Of a DNA stretch of 64,000 nt, positions 1-8,689 are shown one piece after another. The notes under the pieces are model-generated. The model was given only the letters and a program-made list of their open reading frames with translations, was not told the origin of the DNA and did no database searches. Each line of letters starts with the position of its first letter. The first letter of the stretch is position 1. Source of the DNA: Methanospirillaceae archaeon. Lineage in GTDB: Archaea > Halobacteriota > Methanomicrobia > Methanomicrobiales > Methanospirillaceae. The translations under genes were made by a program, and so were the position numbers. The DNA is taken from positions 1 through 64,000 of the forward strand of contig JAFGOM010000048.1 of assembly GCA_016926505.1 (NCBI GenBank), written 5' to 3'.

Positions 1-272
1 CTTACTGAGAGGGGATGAAACAGGAAGGAGAACGGCTGTGCACTATTCTCTGTGAGAGGGAAGCGGAACGGATCGTGCTCTCTGGATTGGGTGCTGTCAA
101 TACACATTAGACAGTATCGTGATCCCGATATCTGTGTCATCATAGAGACAGACCTTTCCTTTATCGAGAGAGAGAGAGATGGAGTTATACCTGGCACTTC
201 TCCCCCGTGTTCCCGTTGATATTCTGATAATGATTCAGTATCGTTAATGGTAAAAAATCCCCGAGCCGGATT
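1..272. other. Gene-free left edge
   Basis: I see no convincing coding region here. The only oddity is a short GA dinucleotide run at about 166-179. The last 40 bases are AT-rich and may carry the promoter of the following toxin-antitoxin pair. Confidence 0.4.
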
Positions 273-827
273 ATGACGCAAAATGGCCATTTTTTTGATG
301 TCTCTTATTTCTATCAACAAGCCATTCATAAGGCATATCGATATTATTTTGTATGTGATAATCAAATGAGAAAGAGCATTGATCATATGACCTTTATGAG
401 TGACTACGGACAAATACAGAAAATATTTGCCGATTTTAAGATTCCACCTGAAGAACAGGATAATATAATAGGTATAATACAAGATTTATCTGAAAAAACA
501 CATATACTTGCGATATATCTGTATGGATCCTATGCCCGTAATGAGCCAAAACCATATTCTGATATTGATATCGCAGTTATCACCCAGATGGCCTGTCCTT
601 CCCGGGATCTTAAAGAGATCATTGGATCTTATTCTTCAAAAAAACTAGATGTCCAGGTTTTTTCTGATCTCCCTCTTTCAGCACAGATGCAGATCCTGGC
701 CCAAGGGATCCCACTGTATATCAGAAACGAGGATGCTTTGTGGTTGGTAATTAAATCAGTAAATGTATCCTATATGGATCTTGAACCAATGAGAGATCGG
801 TGGAGAAAACGAATTTTGGGTGTGTAA
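273..827 (+). CDS. mntA: MntA-like nucleotidyltransferase antitoxin
   Basis: This is a minimal nucleotidyltransferase of the kind that acts as antitoxin in MntA-HepT (type VII) pairs, where MntA AMPylates a tyrosine of the HepT toxin. The active-site signature is visible: GSYARN at residues 85-90, followed by SDIDIAV with the metal-binding aspartates D97 and D99. At 184 residues it is longer than usual because of about 40 N-terminal residues (Tyr/Phe-rich) without family character. The true start may be an internal ATG at 366, 387 or 396, which would give a more typical length. It is directly followed by HepT with a one-base overlap, so the two are co-transcribed and probably translationally coupled. 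The pairing makes the family call strong; the exact start is uncertain. Confidence 0.85.
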   Translation: MTQNGHFFDVSYFYQQAIHKAYRYYFVCDNQMRKSIDHMTFMSDYGQIQKIFADFKIPPEEQDNIIGIIQDLSEKTHILAIYLYGSYARNEPKPYSDIDIAVITQMACPSRDLKEIIGSYSSKKLDVQVFSDLPLSAQMQILAQGIPLYIRNEDALWLVIKSVNVSYMDLEPMRDRWRKRILGV

Positions 828-1237
828 TGGATAACCAAACAAGAATTCTCACGATTTGTTCTGATATTGACAGGTTTTTTCGTGATTATGAAAAAATTTC
901 TTCAAAAGGGGCTATACAGGATGATGACATTACACGGTTTCATGCAATATCAATGGTTCTTTTTACTATCCTGAACCTTTCTTTTGAACTTGGAGAAGAG
1001 ATTATTGGACAGAGGCAAGCGGGTCTGCCAAGCACGTATCGGGATATTTTTCGGATTCTTTGGGAAGAAAAGGTAATTGATGAGAACATTCGTGAAACAA
1101 TGTCTCGCATGGTGTATTATCGGAACCGTCTTGCGCATCAATATGCCGGTTTAAATCGTGAAGATATTGATGCAATTATCTCCAATATTGATGCAATAAA
1201 AGATTATATCGCCAGAATGAAGGACGCATTACGGTAA
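827..1237 (+). CDS. hepT: HepT-like toxin (DUF86/HEPN RNase)
   Basis: This is a 136-residue helical protein of the HepT/DUF86 HEPN family, the toxin partner of the upstream nucleotidyltransferase. The diagnostic RX4HXY motif is present as R99, H104 and Y106 in RNRLAHQY; the tyrosine is the residue modified by the antitoxin in characterised systems. I chose the ATG at 827, which shares one base with the stop of mntA. A longer reading from 800 would overlap mntA by 28 bases and adds nine residues atypical of the family. Both motif and neighbour are intact, so the pair should be functional. A decayed second pair lies at 7.6-7.9 kb. Confidence 0.88.
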   Translation: MDNQTRILTICSDIDRFFRDYEKISSKGAIQDDDITRFHAISMVLFTILNLSFELGEEIIGQRQAGLPSTYRDIFRILWEEKVIDENIRETMSRMVYYRNRLAHQYAGLNREDIDAIISNIDAIKDYIARMKDALR

Positions 1238-1490
1238 ATATCCTCTTTTTCGTAACTAGTCAGATGCACCATGAGATTTGGTACGCATACGGGGTTCACC
1301 ATTACATGCCCCTTTATCACTGCATGAGAGATCCGCCGTTTTGCTTACCCGTGAGATATCCAAGGCCTATCAGATATGTTCTCTGTATGTGAGAGAAAGT
1401 GGTGATTGGATCTGATCCCTCTTCCTGAGTCCGGGTCTGATTGTATCCTTTTCCAACCATCATGGTGCATCATATTCATTTCCCCGGTAA

Positions 1491-3725
1491 TTACGCTGCC
1501 CTGCACCGTGCATCCACGAAGCCTCCCAGTCCAAAGGAAGAGATACTGGTATCAAATCCTGCTGAAGCAATCCGCAGAGCATCATCGGTAAAGATACCAT
1601 TGGAGATGAGGCGGAGCGTGGTTACCGGGTTTACATCACTGCAGATCTGCAGCGGTTCTGCTCCTGAAGAACAGATGACAGCAGATGATGAACCGATTGA
1701 AGAAAGAGCAGATGCATCGCTCTCAAGCGTGACCGAGGCAGCCTCGTTGTCTTTATAGACCAGCATCTCATTGTATGACCACGGGGTATCATCACTGTGT
1801 GTCGTGAGGAGTTCATAGTTACCAGACAGGGCAGCTTCTCCGTTCTGCATCAGCTTGATAAGTGTCACCATCCAGGCAACCTGCTGACCAAGACCGGTAT
1901 CTGTATCAAGCGTTGTTGGATCAAAACCTTCCGAGAGCATGGACTCCATAACGACCAGGTAATTCTTCATGTAGTCTTCTTTGAGCTGCACCGCTTTTTG
2001 TTCAGGAGTATAATCTGCAGGGCAGGGCCAGCCTGCCACGACATCATAATCAGATGGGGCAGCGATGACATTTTGTATAAAATGTAAGACAGGGGGGGTA
2101 ACGCCCATAACACTAGCTGCAGCAACAACCTGGCTGTCTGCCGTCTGAACCATGGCTAATGCCTCCTCTACCTGTTTATGGACAGTCTGGGGATCAACGG
2201 CCTTTATCTCCCTGACAAAATTACCGAGCTTTTCGACCATTGCCTGGATATCGGGATCCAGGACATTTTCAAGATTTTCAAGGGCATCAAGATGACCGAC
2301 AAGATTACCGTTTTCATCAAATATCAGCCATACATCTTTATTGTTGGGATCAATCGCAGGAATGATGTAATAGGGAATATCTTTGACGGTGACCACCAGT
2401 CCGTCGTCAGGGTTGATTACGAAACCCATGTTCTGCAGCTGCAGGATGGTCGCTGCTATCCGCTCTGCAGGACTGAGATTTGAATCGGGCGGGGTAAAGG
2501 AGAACCGTTGCACCGAATTAAAGGCTGTCGGGGCAGTAGGGGCTATCGGGGGTGAGGGGATGACCGCAGGGGGAGTAGTGGTTGATGCACCGTGAATATT
2601 TACTGCTCCCCCGCCGGTAATGGTGCCATCGACATACACGCGGCCACCGGTACCTGCCGTACTCCCGCCTCCTCCACCTAAAGCTCCACCGGCAGCAGTG
2701 GCATCCACTGTCCCGCTGATGGTATCGGCAGAGACATAAATGGTTTCCGTGGGAGCATTGCCTCCATTCCCGCCAGTGCCTCCATTGCCGCCGGCACCAC
2801 CGCTGATATCAAGGGTCACCTCCGCATCCTTGGCGATATCGTCTGCCCACATGTAGATATGCCCACCATCTCCTCCATCAGCACCCTTGGCAGCCTCATA
2901 TGTGCCTGGTTTACCGGCATCACCGCCATCACCGCCGATGGCTTTAGCTGTGATTCTGGCATCTGATAACACGTCACCGGTAAACTGCATCCTGATGTCG
3001 CTGTACGTGGTCCGGGTACCCCCGGGACATAGTGTGCTGGAACCCCCATCACCACCATATTTATCATGACTAAACCAGCCACCGCCACCGGTACCTCCAT
3101 CACCACTGCTGACATCCACGGTCAGATCAATGGTATCTCCAATCGGTCCCGGGGTCTCAGCGGTATCAATGGTCCCGATATCTTTGGCAAAGACAAGGAC
3201 TGAACCCCCCTTACCACCGGCACCACCGACTCCGCCGTTACCTGTTTCTCCACCATCTCCGCCGTTTCCGCCGGTGGAGGTGAGCGTTGCATCGGCCTTC
3301 ATATCACCGGAAAGAATGATATTTGCGACCCCCGCATCTCCACCGGTACCTCCGGCTCCACCATCACTAACAGGCACAAAATCCCATACCTCATTCCCAT
3401 CATCATCCTTCCCTATATAAGAGAAGGCACCACCCTCACCACCGGTACCCCCGGCTCCGCCATTTGAGGTGATGGTAATCGATTCGGTCAGGTCATTCGC
3501 CCAGACCTGGCCCAGACCGCCAAGACCACCGGCTCCGCCAGAGCCTGCAGTTCCAGTCGCTGCAAACATGCCACCGCCACCACCAGAACCGCCTGATACA
3601 TCAATGGTCATCGATCCGTCAAGATTTCCCTCATTCACAAACTGGATCCAGCCTCCATCTCCACCACTGCCACCAGAGCCCGAGTTGCCTATGGTTTCAG
3701 GAGAGATCTTCTCGGGATATCCCAT
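1491..3725 (-). CDS. Giant glycine-rich (GGX-repeat) protein, C-terminal part after frameshift
   Basis: This is the continuation, in a different frame, of the GGX protein that starts at 6130. Its first 35 codons overlap the end of the upstream frame, and there is no signal peptide or convincing ribosome site at its first ATG. I therefore read it as the 3' part of one interrupted gene. Residues 1-360 continue the glycine-rich repeats (SGGSGGDGG, TGGAGGTGGDAG and similar). A Pro/Thr/Ala linker follows, then a roughly 350-residue non-repetitive C-terminal domain with no family I recognise. No C-terminal membrane anchor is visible. It could be expressed if the frameshift is a sequencing error or is bypassed; otherwise it is a pseudogene fragment. 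Confidence 0.65.
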   Translation of the reverse strand: MGYPEKISPETIGNSGSGGSGGDGGWIQFVNEGNLDGSMTIDVSGGSGGGGGMFAATGTAGSGGAGGLGGLGQVWANDLTESITITSNGGAGGTGGEGGAFSYIGKDDDGNEVWDFVPVSDGGAGGTGGDAGVANIILSGDMKADATLTSTGGNGGDGGETGNGGVGGAGGKGGSVLVFAKDIGTIDTAETPGPIGDTIDLTVDVSSGDGGTGGGGWFSHDKYGGDGGSSTLCPGGTRTTYSDIRMQFTGDVLSDARITAKAIGGDGGDAGKPGTYEAAKGADGGDGGHIYMWADDIAKDAEVTLDISGGAGGNGGTGGNGGNAPTETIYVSADTISGTVDATAAGGALGGGGGSTAGTGGRVYVDGTITGGGAVNIHGASTTTPPAVIPSPPIAPTAPTAFNSVQRFSFTPPDSNLSPAERIAATILQLQNMGFVINPDDGLVVTVKDIPYYIIPAIDPNNKDVWLIFDENGNLVGHLDALENLENVLDPDIQAMVEKLGNFVREIKAVDPQTVHKQVEEALAMVQTADSQVVAAASVMGVTPPVLHFIQNVIAAPSDYDVVAGWPCPADYTPEQKAVQLKEDYMKNYLVVMESMLSEGFDPTTLDTDTGLGQQVAWMVTLIKLMQNGEAALSGNYELLTTHSDDTPWSYNEMLVYKDNEAASVTLESDASALSSIGSSSAVICSSGAEPLQICSDVNPVTTLRLISNGIFTDDALRIASAGFDTSISSFGLGGFVDARCRAA

Positions 3726-4400
3726 TCTTCAGCCTGGTAGTCAAAAGCGTCACCGCCCGTCCCACCGGCTCCGCCGGTAGCTTTCCCGTTAAATGTACCG
3801 TCAGATGTCACTGTCGTCGGGCTGATGGCAATAATTGTACCGCCAAGACCCCCCTTTCCTCCGGAACCACTGGTGCCTGCAGTTGTTGTCGAGCCAGTGT
3901 TACGTTGTCCTGCCATACCGCCCGATCCTCCGGTTCCACCATTCGCCGTTGCATTGACGGTAGCGGCAATATCATCTATTACCAGGTCAATCTCGCCACC
4001 GGGGCCGCCAGCTCCACCGGAACCGCCGTTCCCGCTTTTACCACCATCTCCGCCGACACCCCCAGTTCCACCGATACCTCCTGCTCCGCCATCTGCTGTG
4101 AGTGCAGTTGTGCCACTGACCCCTTCAGCCGTCAGAACGATGTTGCCGCCTGCTCCGCCGTTGCCAGCTTCACCACCAATTAACATATCGTCCCCACCAT
4201 CTCCACCGGAGCCGCCATTGCCTCCCGAGACGTCGGCAGCCATTTCATTAGTGAGTTCCCCGTCGACTGAGATCGTTATTTCTCCTCCTTTCCCACCGCT
4301 ACCACCAGAACCGCCTGCTCCGCCACCAACTCCTCCTGACGCTCCGGCTCCACCTGCTCCACCGGTCGCGACGATCTCCGCTGCCCCATCTATTCCCTGT
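2640..4400 (-). repeat. GGX (poly-glycine) repeat region
   Basis: On the minus strand this stretch encodes dozens of blocks of the form GG-A/T/S-GG-x-GG, spaced by 15-30 residue beta-strand-like segments. On the plus strand it appears as repeated ccaccggtaccgcc-like triplets. Such GGX tracts can pack as polyglycine-II helices or lie at turns of parallel beta-helices; that structural reading is inference. The repetitive, slippage-prone DNA contains the frameshift near 3715-3725. Confidence 0.7.
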
Positions 4401-6130
4401 ACCTCCAGCTCGATGGTTCCACCATCTCCCCCAAAGGTACCGGCCAAGCCATCGTTGGAGGGCATTAACGTTGTTTCCGTTGAATACCCGTTCCCTCCTG
4501 ATGCAGCGAGGGTAACATCACCTTCGATAACCGTACCGGTTCCGGTTACGGAGATGGTCCCGCCTTTTCCGCCGGCAACGCCATCTTCTGTTGAATCAGC
4601 ACCGTTGGCGTCGATATCTATGGCTTTTCCCTCTGTGTTTGAAAATGTAGACCCCCTAAGGGTCAGGGTAAGATCACCCCCGTCTTTTCCATCCTTGATG
4701 GTTCCGGAAATCCCAGTTGTCCCGGTGAAGACGACGTCTTGTATGGTAACTTTCTGGTCGGTTGAAGGGGTTGTTGGACTTTTAATTGATATTGCTGCAC
4801 CATTCTCATCCGAACTCTCTACCGTATTACTATTATCTCCCAATATCAGGATATTGGTTGCATATATCCTGATAGCGGCACTGACAGATGTCGTGATCGA
4901 ACTCTGGAGAGAGAAGATGTCGCCCCAAGTCCTGTCAAACCAACCGTCATTCTCCCTGCCGATCTGGTAGAAGTCATTGTCAGGTTCTTCATCTGCATCA
5001 CCTCCATCCCCCCAATCCACCCATCCAAATCCCCAGTCATCGCTGTATGCCAGGTTGGTATTCGTGCCTGAAGGAGTTGAACTGGGATCAGCAGGATTCC
5101 AATCATTAAAATTAATAACCGGATCGCCCCAAAATTCTGTTTCACTGTCTTCCCCGCACAGGGATGACAGTTGATCGGACACCGTCTCCCCGGTTATTTC
5201 AGGGATCTCCCCGGTCATGGTGGTATCGGCAAGGACTGCTAGATGATCACCAGAAGGAGTTTCGGTACCATTCGAAGAGGAACCAACCTCATCAGGTACC
5301 GGTTCTTCTGATTCCTCTTCATCTTCTCCTTCTGGTCCGAACTCTTCCAGAGGAACCTCTTCTTGGTCATCCTGTGCCTCATCTTCGGTCTCATCCGACA
5401 AATCCAAAAAATCCTGTTCATCACCCACGGATTCGCCGGTACCACTTTCATCACCGGTCAGATCCCCATCATCCTGCATACCCGGGTTTTGAGACGATAA
5501 ATCTCCTCCTGACAATGTCAGCGGTTCTGTGGTTTCCTGACCATCGGCATCATCACTACCGGTACCGGATTGTGTTTCTACATTCGTGTCCCCAGATATA
5601 TCCGAATCAGGAGAGGATGATACTTCACCAGGGGATGGAGAGGAGGAAACACCGGTATCACCAATCAGATCCCCGTCATCCATTCCCGGGTTTTGAGACG
5701 ATAAATCTCCTCCCGACAATGTCAGCAGATCTGTGGTTTTCTGACTATCGCTATCATCACTACCGGTACCGGATAGTGTTTCTACATTCGTGTCCCCGGA
5801 TATATCCGTATCAGGAGAGGACGATACTTTACCGGGGGACGGAAAGGAGGAAACACCGGTATCTCCTGCAGAACCGGTGTCAGTGGATGATGCTTGTGTC
5901 TCAATAGCAGACAAGAAAGAGGAACTGTCACTGTCTCCGGCAGAATTTGTGCCGGCGAAAGAGGAAACAGATAAAACTCCTCCAGTATCGCCAGAAGAAG
6001 AACTGCTCTCAACCGGTGTTGCAGACACACTATCAGAGGCAGTATCATCAGCCGGGCAGGCTGTACCAACCATAAGCACAAGCAGAATGACAATAATGCC
6101 ATGTATAAAAATGAGCGAATAATTACCCAT
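3689..6130 (-). CDS. Giant glycine-rich (GGX-repeat) secreted protein, N-terminal part
   Basis: This encodes the N-terminal 813 residues of a very large secreted protein. It opens with a signal peptide (hydrophobic residues about 5-25, then ACPADD). An extremely acidic Ser/Asp/Glu/Gly-rich stalk follows to about residue 290, containing a 68-residue tandem duplication. Next comes a region resembling right-handed beta-helix/Pmp-type segments, then many GGAGGTGG-like tracts separated by beta-strand-like stretches. The polypeptide ends abruptly at 3689 after leaving the repeat pattern. The same repeat pattern resumes in another frame from 3725 downward, so a single-base indel near 3715-3725 probably splits one gene of about 4.6 kb. 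It is likely a cell-surface or sheath-associated protein; a molecular function cannot be read. The antisense strand carries long Pro-rich ORFs that are shadows. Confidence 0.75.
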   Translation of the reverse strand: MGNYSLIFIHGIIVILLVLMVGTACPADDTASDSVSATPVESSSSSGDTGGVLSVSSFAGTNSAGDSDSSSFLSAIETQASSTDTGSAGDTGVSSFPSPGKVSSSPDTDISGDTNVETLSGTGSDDSDSQKTTDLLTLSGGDLSSQNPGMDDGDLIGDTGVSSSPSPGEVSSSPDSDISGDTNVETQSGTGSDDADGQETTEPLTLSGGDLSSQNPGMQDDGDLTGDESGTGESVGDEQDFLDLSDETEDEAQDDQEEVPLEEFGPEGEDEEESEEPVPDEVGSSSNGTETPSGDHLAVLADTTMTGEIPEITGETVSDQLSSLCGEDSETEFWGDPVINFNDWNPADPSSTPSGTNTNLAYSDDWGFGWVDWGDGGDADEEPDNDFYQIGRENDGWFDRTWGDIFSLQSSITTSVSAAIRIYATNILILGDNSNTVESSDENGAAISIKSPTTPSTDQKVTIQDVVFTGTTGISGTIKDGKDGGDLTLTLRGSTFSNTEGKAIDIDANGADSTEDGVAGGKGGTISVTGTGTVIEGDVTLAASGGNGYSTETTLMPSNDGLAGTFGGDGGTIELEVQGIDGAAEIVATGGAGGAGASGGVGGGAGGSGGSGGKGGEITISVDGELTNEMAADVSGGNGGSGGDGGDDMLIGGEAGNGGAGGNIVLTAEGVSGTTALTADGGAGGIGGTGGVGGDGGKSGNGGSGGAGGPGGEIDLVIDDIAATVNATANGGTGGSGGMAGQRNTGSTTTAGTSGSGGKGGLGGTIIAISPTTVTSDGTFNGKATGGAGGTGGDAFDYQAEEWDIPRRSLLKP
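5466..5870 (-). repeat. Two-copy 204-bp tandem repeat in the acidic stalk
   Basis: Two consecutive units of about 204 bp (68 codons) share most positions. Each carries a DISGDTNVET block, a TLSGGDLSSQNPGM block and an SSSPSPGEV or SSFPSPGKV block. The period is a multiple of three, so the duplication preserves the frame of the signal-peptide-bearing half of the glycine-rich gene. Differences are mostly single bases, which indicates a fairly recent duplication. Confidence 0.75.
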
Positions 6131-6632
6131 TATATCCTTCCAAATGGTATGAGAGAAGGGGCAGACAAAACAGAACCGGATTTTTATTGTTGCAGTCTCC
6201 CCGACAAAATCCAGAAAAAACCGAAGCGGTGAGATAATTACGTCTGAAATAATTCTTCAGAAACGGTAACTGCCAAAAACCGGTCAAAAAACAATAATAA
6301 AAAAGATAATAATGTATCTTTTTCATCAATAACATAAGGACATGTATAGTTTAATTTACATTAATGTCATATAAGGGTGACGAAATTAGTTTAAAATTCA
6401 TGCTGATTTAAGGCATTTTATTCAGTTACCATCATTATACAGAATCAGGAGAATATCTGCATTTTTTATTCGCCAAACCCCCCTGCCTTCGAACCTGATT
6501 ATATCATTAAAAAATTACTCGTGCGAGGATTCTTGTAAACCCAACACAGCAATGATATCTGATTGTTTGCCTTTTAATTGTCGTCAAAGACGGCACCGAT
6601 ACGCTCATCATCCTGTATATCCATTCTTACCT
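6131..6632. other. AT-rich divergent intergenic region
   Basis: About 500 bases separate the glycine-rich gene (minus strand) from the zinc-finger gene (plus strand). The stretch 6290-6420 is strongly AT-rich and can hold promoters for both directions. Short ORFs here begin in or read across this sequence without family signal. I see no RNA gene. Confidence 0.4.
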
Positions 6633-7331
6633 ATGGCAAAACAGATACCCACACCAGGAATCTGCCGTATCTGCAAGGAAGATGTAACAAAAAGGACCAT
6701 TATCCCGCATCTGAAGAAGAAACACGGAGAACCGGGAAGCAGTGAGAAATATCTCATCCTTATTGACACTCCCTATGCATCCCCGTACTGGCTTGCCATT
6801 GCTGCGGATCCCGAGGAAACACTCGCAGATCTGGACCAAGTACTGCGGGATGTATGGGTAGAGTGCTGCGGACACCTAAGCTCGTTTATCATCGGAGGTA
6901 CTGAATACTCGATCGACGGCATGGGAGAAGACCTCGAAGACGATTTCGGGGAATCAGAATCCATGAATATCCCGCTGGATGCGGTTCTGGCCCCGGGGAT
7001 GAGATGTACCTACCTGTATGATTATGGATCCACGACCGAACTGAAGGTCAGGGTCAGCGATACGATTCCCTGCGATATAATCGGAGACCAGATTGTTGTT
7101 TTAGGTATCAACAACAAACCGGAAGCACAATGCACGAAATGTCAGAACAAGGCAGTATACCATTATACCGAATGGGATGACGAAACAGTACTCTGCAGAT
7201 CCTGTTCTTCTGATGAAGAGATTGATGAATGCTACCTGCTTCCTATCACCAACTCTCCCCGGTCAGGTATCTGCGGATACGAGGGCGGCCGGTTCGATGA
7301 GGAACCTGATTCTGAAGAGGATAAGATCTGA
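6633..7331 (+). CDS. Zinc-finger pRiA4b ORF-3-like protein
   Basis: This 232-residue protein begins with a zinc-finger-like motif (C11, C14, H26, H31). A domain resembling the plasmid pRiA4b ORF-3 family follows (about residues 38-160, with the pattern LADLDQVLRDVW and FIIGGTEYS). A second zinc ribbon comes near the C-terminus (CTKC ... CRSC), then an acidic tail. I place the start at the ATG at 6633, just before MAKQIPTP. The upstream 27 codons of the longer reading are His/Arg/Pro-rich and do not fit. The pRiA4b ORF-3 family has no established biochemical role. A larger relative with the same N-terminal design sits at 40926-42668. Metal binding is inferred from the cysteine and histidine spacing; the function is unknown. 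Confidence 0.75.
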   Translation: MAKQIPTPGICRICKEDVTKRTIIPHLKKKHGEPGSSEKYLILIDTPYASPYWLAIAADPEETLADLDQVLRDVWVECCGHLSSFIIGGTEYSIDGMGEDLEDDFGESESMNIPLDAVLAPGMRCTYLYDYGSTTELKVRVSDTIPCDIIGDQIVVLGINNKPEAQCTKCQNKAVYHYTEWDDETVLCRSCSSDEEIDECYLLPITNSPRSGICGYEGGRFDEEPDSEEDKI

Positions 7332-7627
7332 CCACTCAATGATGTGAGAAGATATAGCAGAGTAATCCATAATCCTTCAACTCCATCTCCCTTTTCCATT
7401 AAAGAAGAGAAAACTGTATTTCCATATCTGCAGGCAGGAGAAGAGCATTGCAATAATAGTCCTTAATTGTAGTCTTTCTGTAAATCCTCTCTCCCAGTGT
7501 TTTTTTGTGGGGACTTTTTTGGCTCTCCATTCGATAGTATCTACCCCCACTATAGAGCGGTAAGCCGTAAATAACCATACATATTTATTAATATATATAA
7601 ATAATTTTATAGAATCAAGCACGCTTC
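7332..7627. other. AT-rich stretch without a recognisable gene
   Basis: The interval is AT-rich, especially 7578-7612. A 92-residue minus-strand ORF across it shows no family signal and overlaps the remnant that follows, so I do not call it a gene. Confidence 0.35.
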
Positions 7628-7783
7628 TGGAAAATATTTCGCCATAAACCAGCATGTGCGGAGTTTCGAGTAGATCATATCACAGAGCAATCAATCAGCC
7701 CCTGTCTGGCTGTTACGATACACGATAATGCACAGGTAATTTATGAGAAACGGGGACTCTGCATACCTCCATCATATTCTTAA
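7628..7783 (+). pseudogene. Remnant of nucleotidyltransferase (MntA-like) C-terminus
   Basis: An uninterrupted stretch of 51 codons ends in a sequence typical of the C-terminus of MntA-type nucleotidyltransferases: NAQVIYEKRG, where family members usually have a 'K/GRVIYERD'-like segment. The catalytic GSxxRG...DxD part is absent upstream, so only the tail survives. Its last 13 codons overlap the start of a HepT-like fragment, as in intact pairs. I infer a decayed second toxin-antitoxin module. The fragment is short, so the assignment is tentative. Confidence 0.45.
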
Positions 7784-7889
7784 TGCTATACAGAGCATAG
7801 AGGATTTCGTGAGGGCATCTCTTCTGAAGCAGACATATTCAGGTTTCCAGCCCAACAATCAGGGGACACAGGAGAGTGATAATTGTTAA
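7743..7889 (+). pseudogene. Truncated HepT-like (DUF86) toxin remnant
   Basis: The reading frame starts with MRNGDSAYLHHILNAIQSIE, which closely resembles the N-terminus of DUF86/HepT proteins (usually M-R-x-D-x-x-Y-L-x-D-I-L-x-A-I-x-x-I-E). After about 25 residues the similarity stops and the frame ends at codon 49. The RX4HXY motif is missing, so the toxin cannot be active. It overlaps the nucleotidyltransferase remnant by about 40 bases, preserving the architecture of the module. It differs from the intact HepT at 827-1237 and looks like an independent acquisition. Confidence 0.5.
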
Positions 7890-7987
7890 AGCAATATGAG
7901 TGATCTGATAAGCATACGTATGTTAATCAGAGAGTAAATGGATGGAATCGCTTTAAAATTTTATATATTATCGTACTTACACCATTA

Positions 7988-8403
7988 TTAGATCAGGTCA
8001 TCAAGGATGAGGATCTCAATATCTTCAACCTTCGTAAACCCTCTATCATTTGTAATAAAGAGCTCCGCTCCATTAAGGATTCCAGTCACTAATTGAATGG
8101 CATCCTGCGTTCGTAATGAGTAGATGGCCCTCAAGCGTGCTGCTTCAATCGCAATTGCTCTATCAACCTCAGACAAGAAAAGGTGCGCTGAATCAGACAT
8201 GATTTCACTATATTTTTGGATTAATTCGGTATTATTTTCTTCCAGAGGCTTTGTGAGAACTTCAATAGGGTTATGGTTGAGGTGCAGGCATTGATATTGC
8301 CCCGGCTAATCTCTATAAATATCGGTTCAACAATCTGGATATACGCGGGGTTTTCTTCAATCAGATAGATAAAAGGAGCTGTATCCAGTGTGATTGTCGC
8401 CAT
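7988..8403 (-). pseudogene. Frameshifted PIN-domain toxin (VapC-like)
   Basis: This was a PIN-domain ribonuclease of about 138 residues. The first half (from the ATG at 8403: MATITLDTAPFIYLIEENP, with the first acidic residue D7) runs in one frame to a stop near 8221. The second half, containing RTQDAIQLVTG and FITNDRGF with the later conserved aspartates, is in another frame ending at 7988. The sequences join well if one base is restored near 8261-8268, where TTGAAG would be TTGGAAG. That gives a continuous LLEVLTKPLEENNTEL segment. The toxin is therefore broken, or the sequence has an error. Its antitoxin lies 23 bases upstream. Confidence 0.75.
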
Positions 8404-8426
8404 ATCCTTCAAAAGGAGTTGCAGAT

Positions 8427-8672
8427 TTAGTCCCATTCATTCCTCAGTCTCTTTATATATTCCCGAGGATCGGTATCATTCCATAAATCCTTCCCACAAC
8501 CTTTCAATTCAAGAATGTCATGCTTTTTGATAGGAGTTCTACATCCAATCTTCATAAGTCGTACAATATCCAGAATTTTTCTCTGGTAAGGAAGTGGCAA
8601 TTCTCTGATTTCACTCTGTAAATCCTGTTCCGTTACGTGTCTGATAAAAAATGGTGAGGAGTCAGACTGCAT
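8427..8672 (-). CDS. Antitoxin partner of the PIN toxin
   Basis: This 81-residue protein lies immediately upstream of, and in the same direction as, the PIN-domain toxin gene, with 23 bases between stop and start. The C-terminus ILELKGCGKDLWNDTDPREY resembles antitoxins commonly paired with PIN proteins, in which an 'ELKGxGK-W-D-YxxxxR' tail wraps the toxin. The N-terminal part, with a QSEIRELPLPYQRKILD helix, may form the dimerisation segment. No classic AbrB or ribbon-helix-helix signature is obvious. It appears intact although its toxin is frameshifted. The family name is inferred mainly from context and the tail. Confidence 0.6.
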   Translation of the reverse strand: MQSDSSPFFIRHVTEQDLQSEIRELPLPYQRKILDIVRLMKIGCRTPIKKHDILELKGCGKDLWNDTDPREYIKRLRNEWD

Positions 8673-8689
8673 GAGAGAATCGGCAATTT

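Noticed and set aside
2640-4400. Possible CRISPR-like array because of repeated short units
   Set aside because: Units are irregular, of coding period and without spacers of constant length; they are protein-coding glycine repeats.
3825-4970. Long Pro-rich plus-strand ORF (381 codons) and similar ones across 3.1-5.9 kb
   Set aside because: They are antisense readings of the GGX repeats (glycine codons read as proline) with no ribosome sites or family motifs.
6123-6335. 70-codon ORF reading into the glycine-rich gene start
   Set aside because: It overlaps the AT-rich promoter zone and its hydrophobic look comes from base composition.
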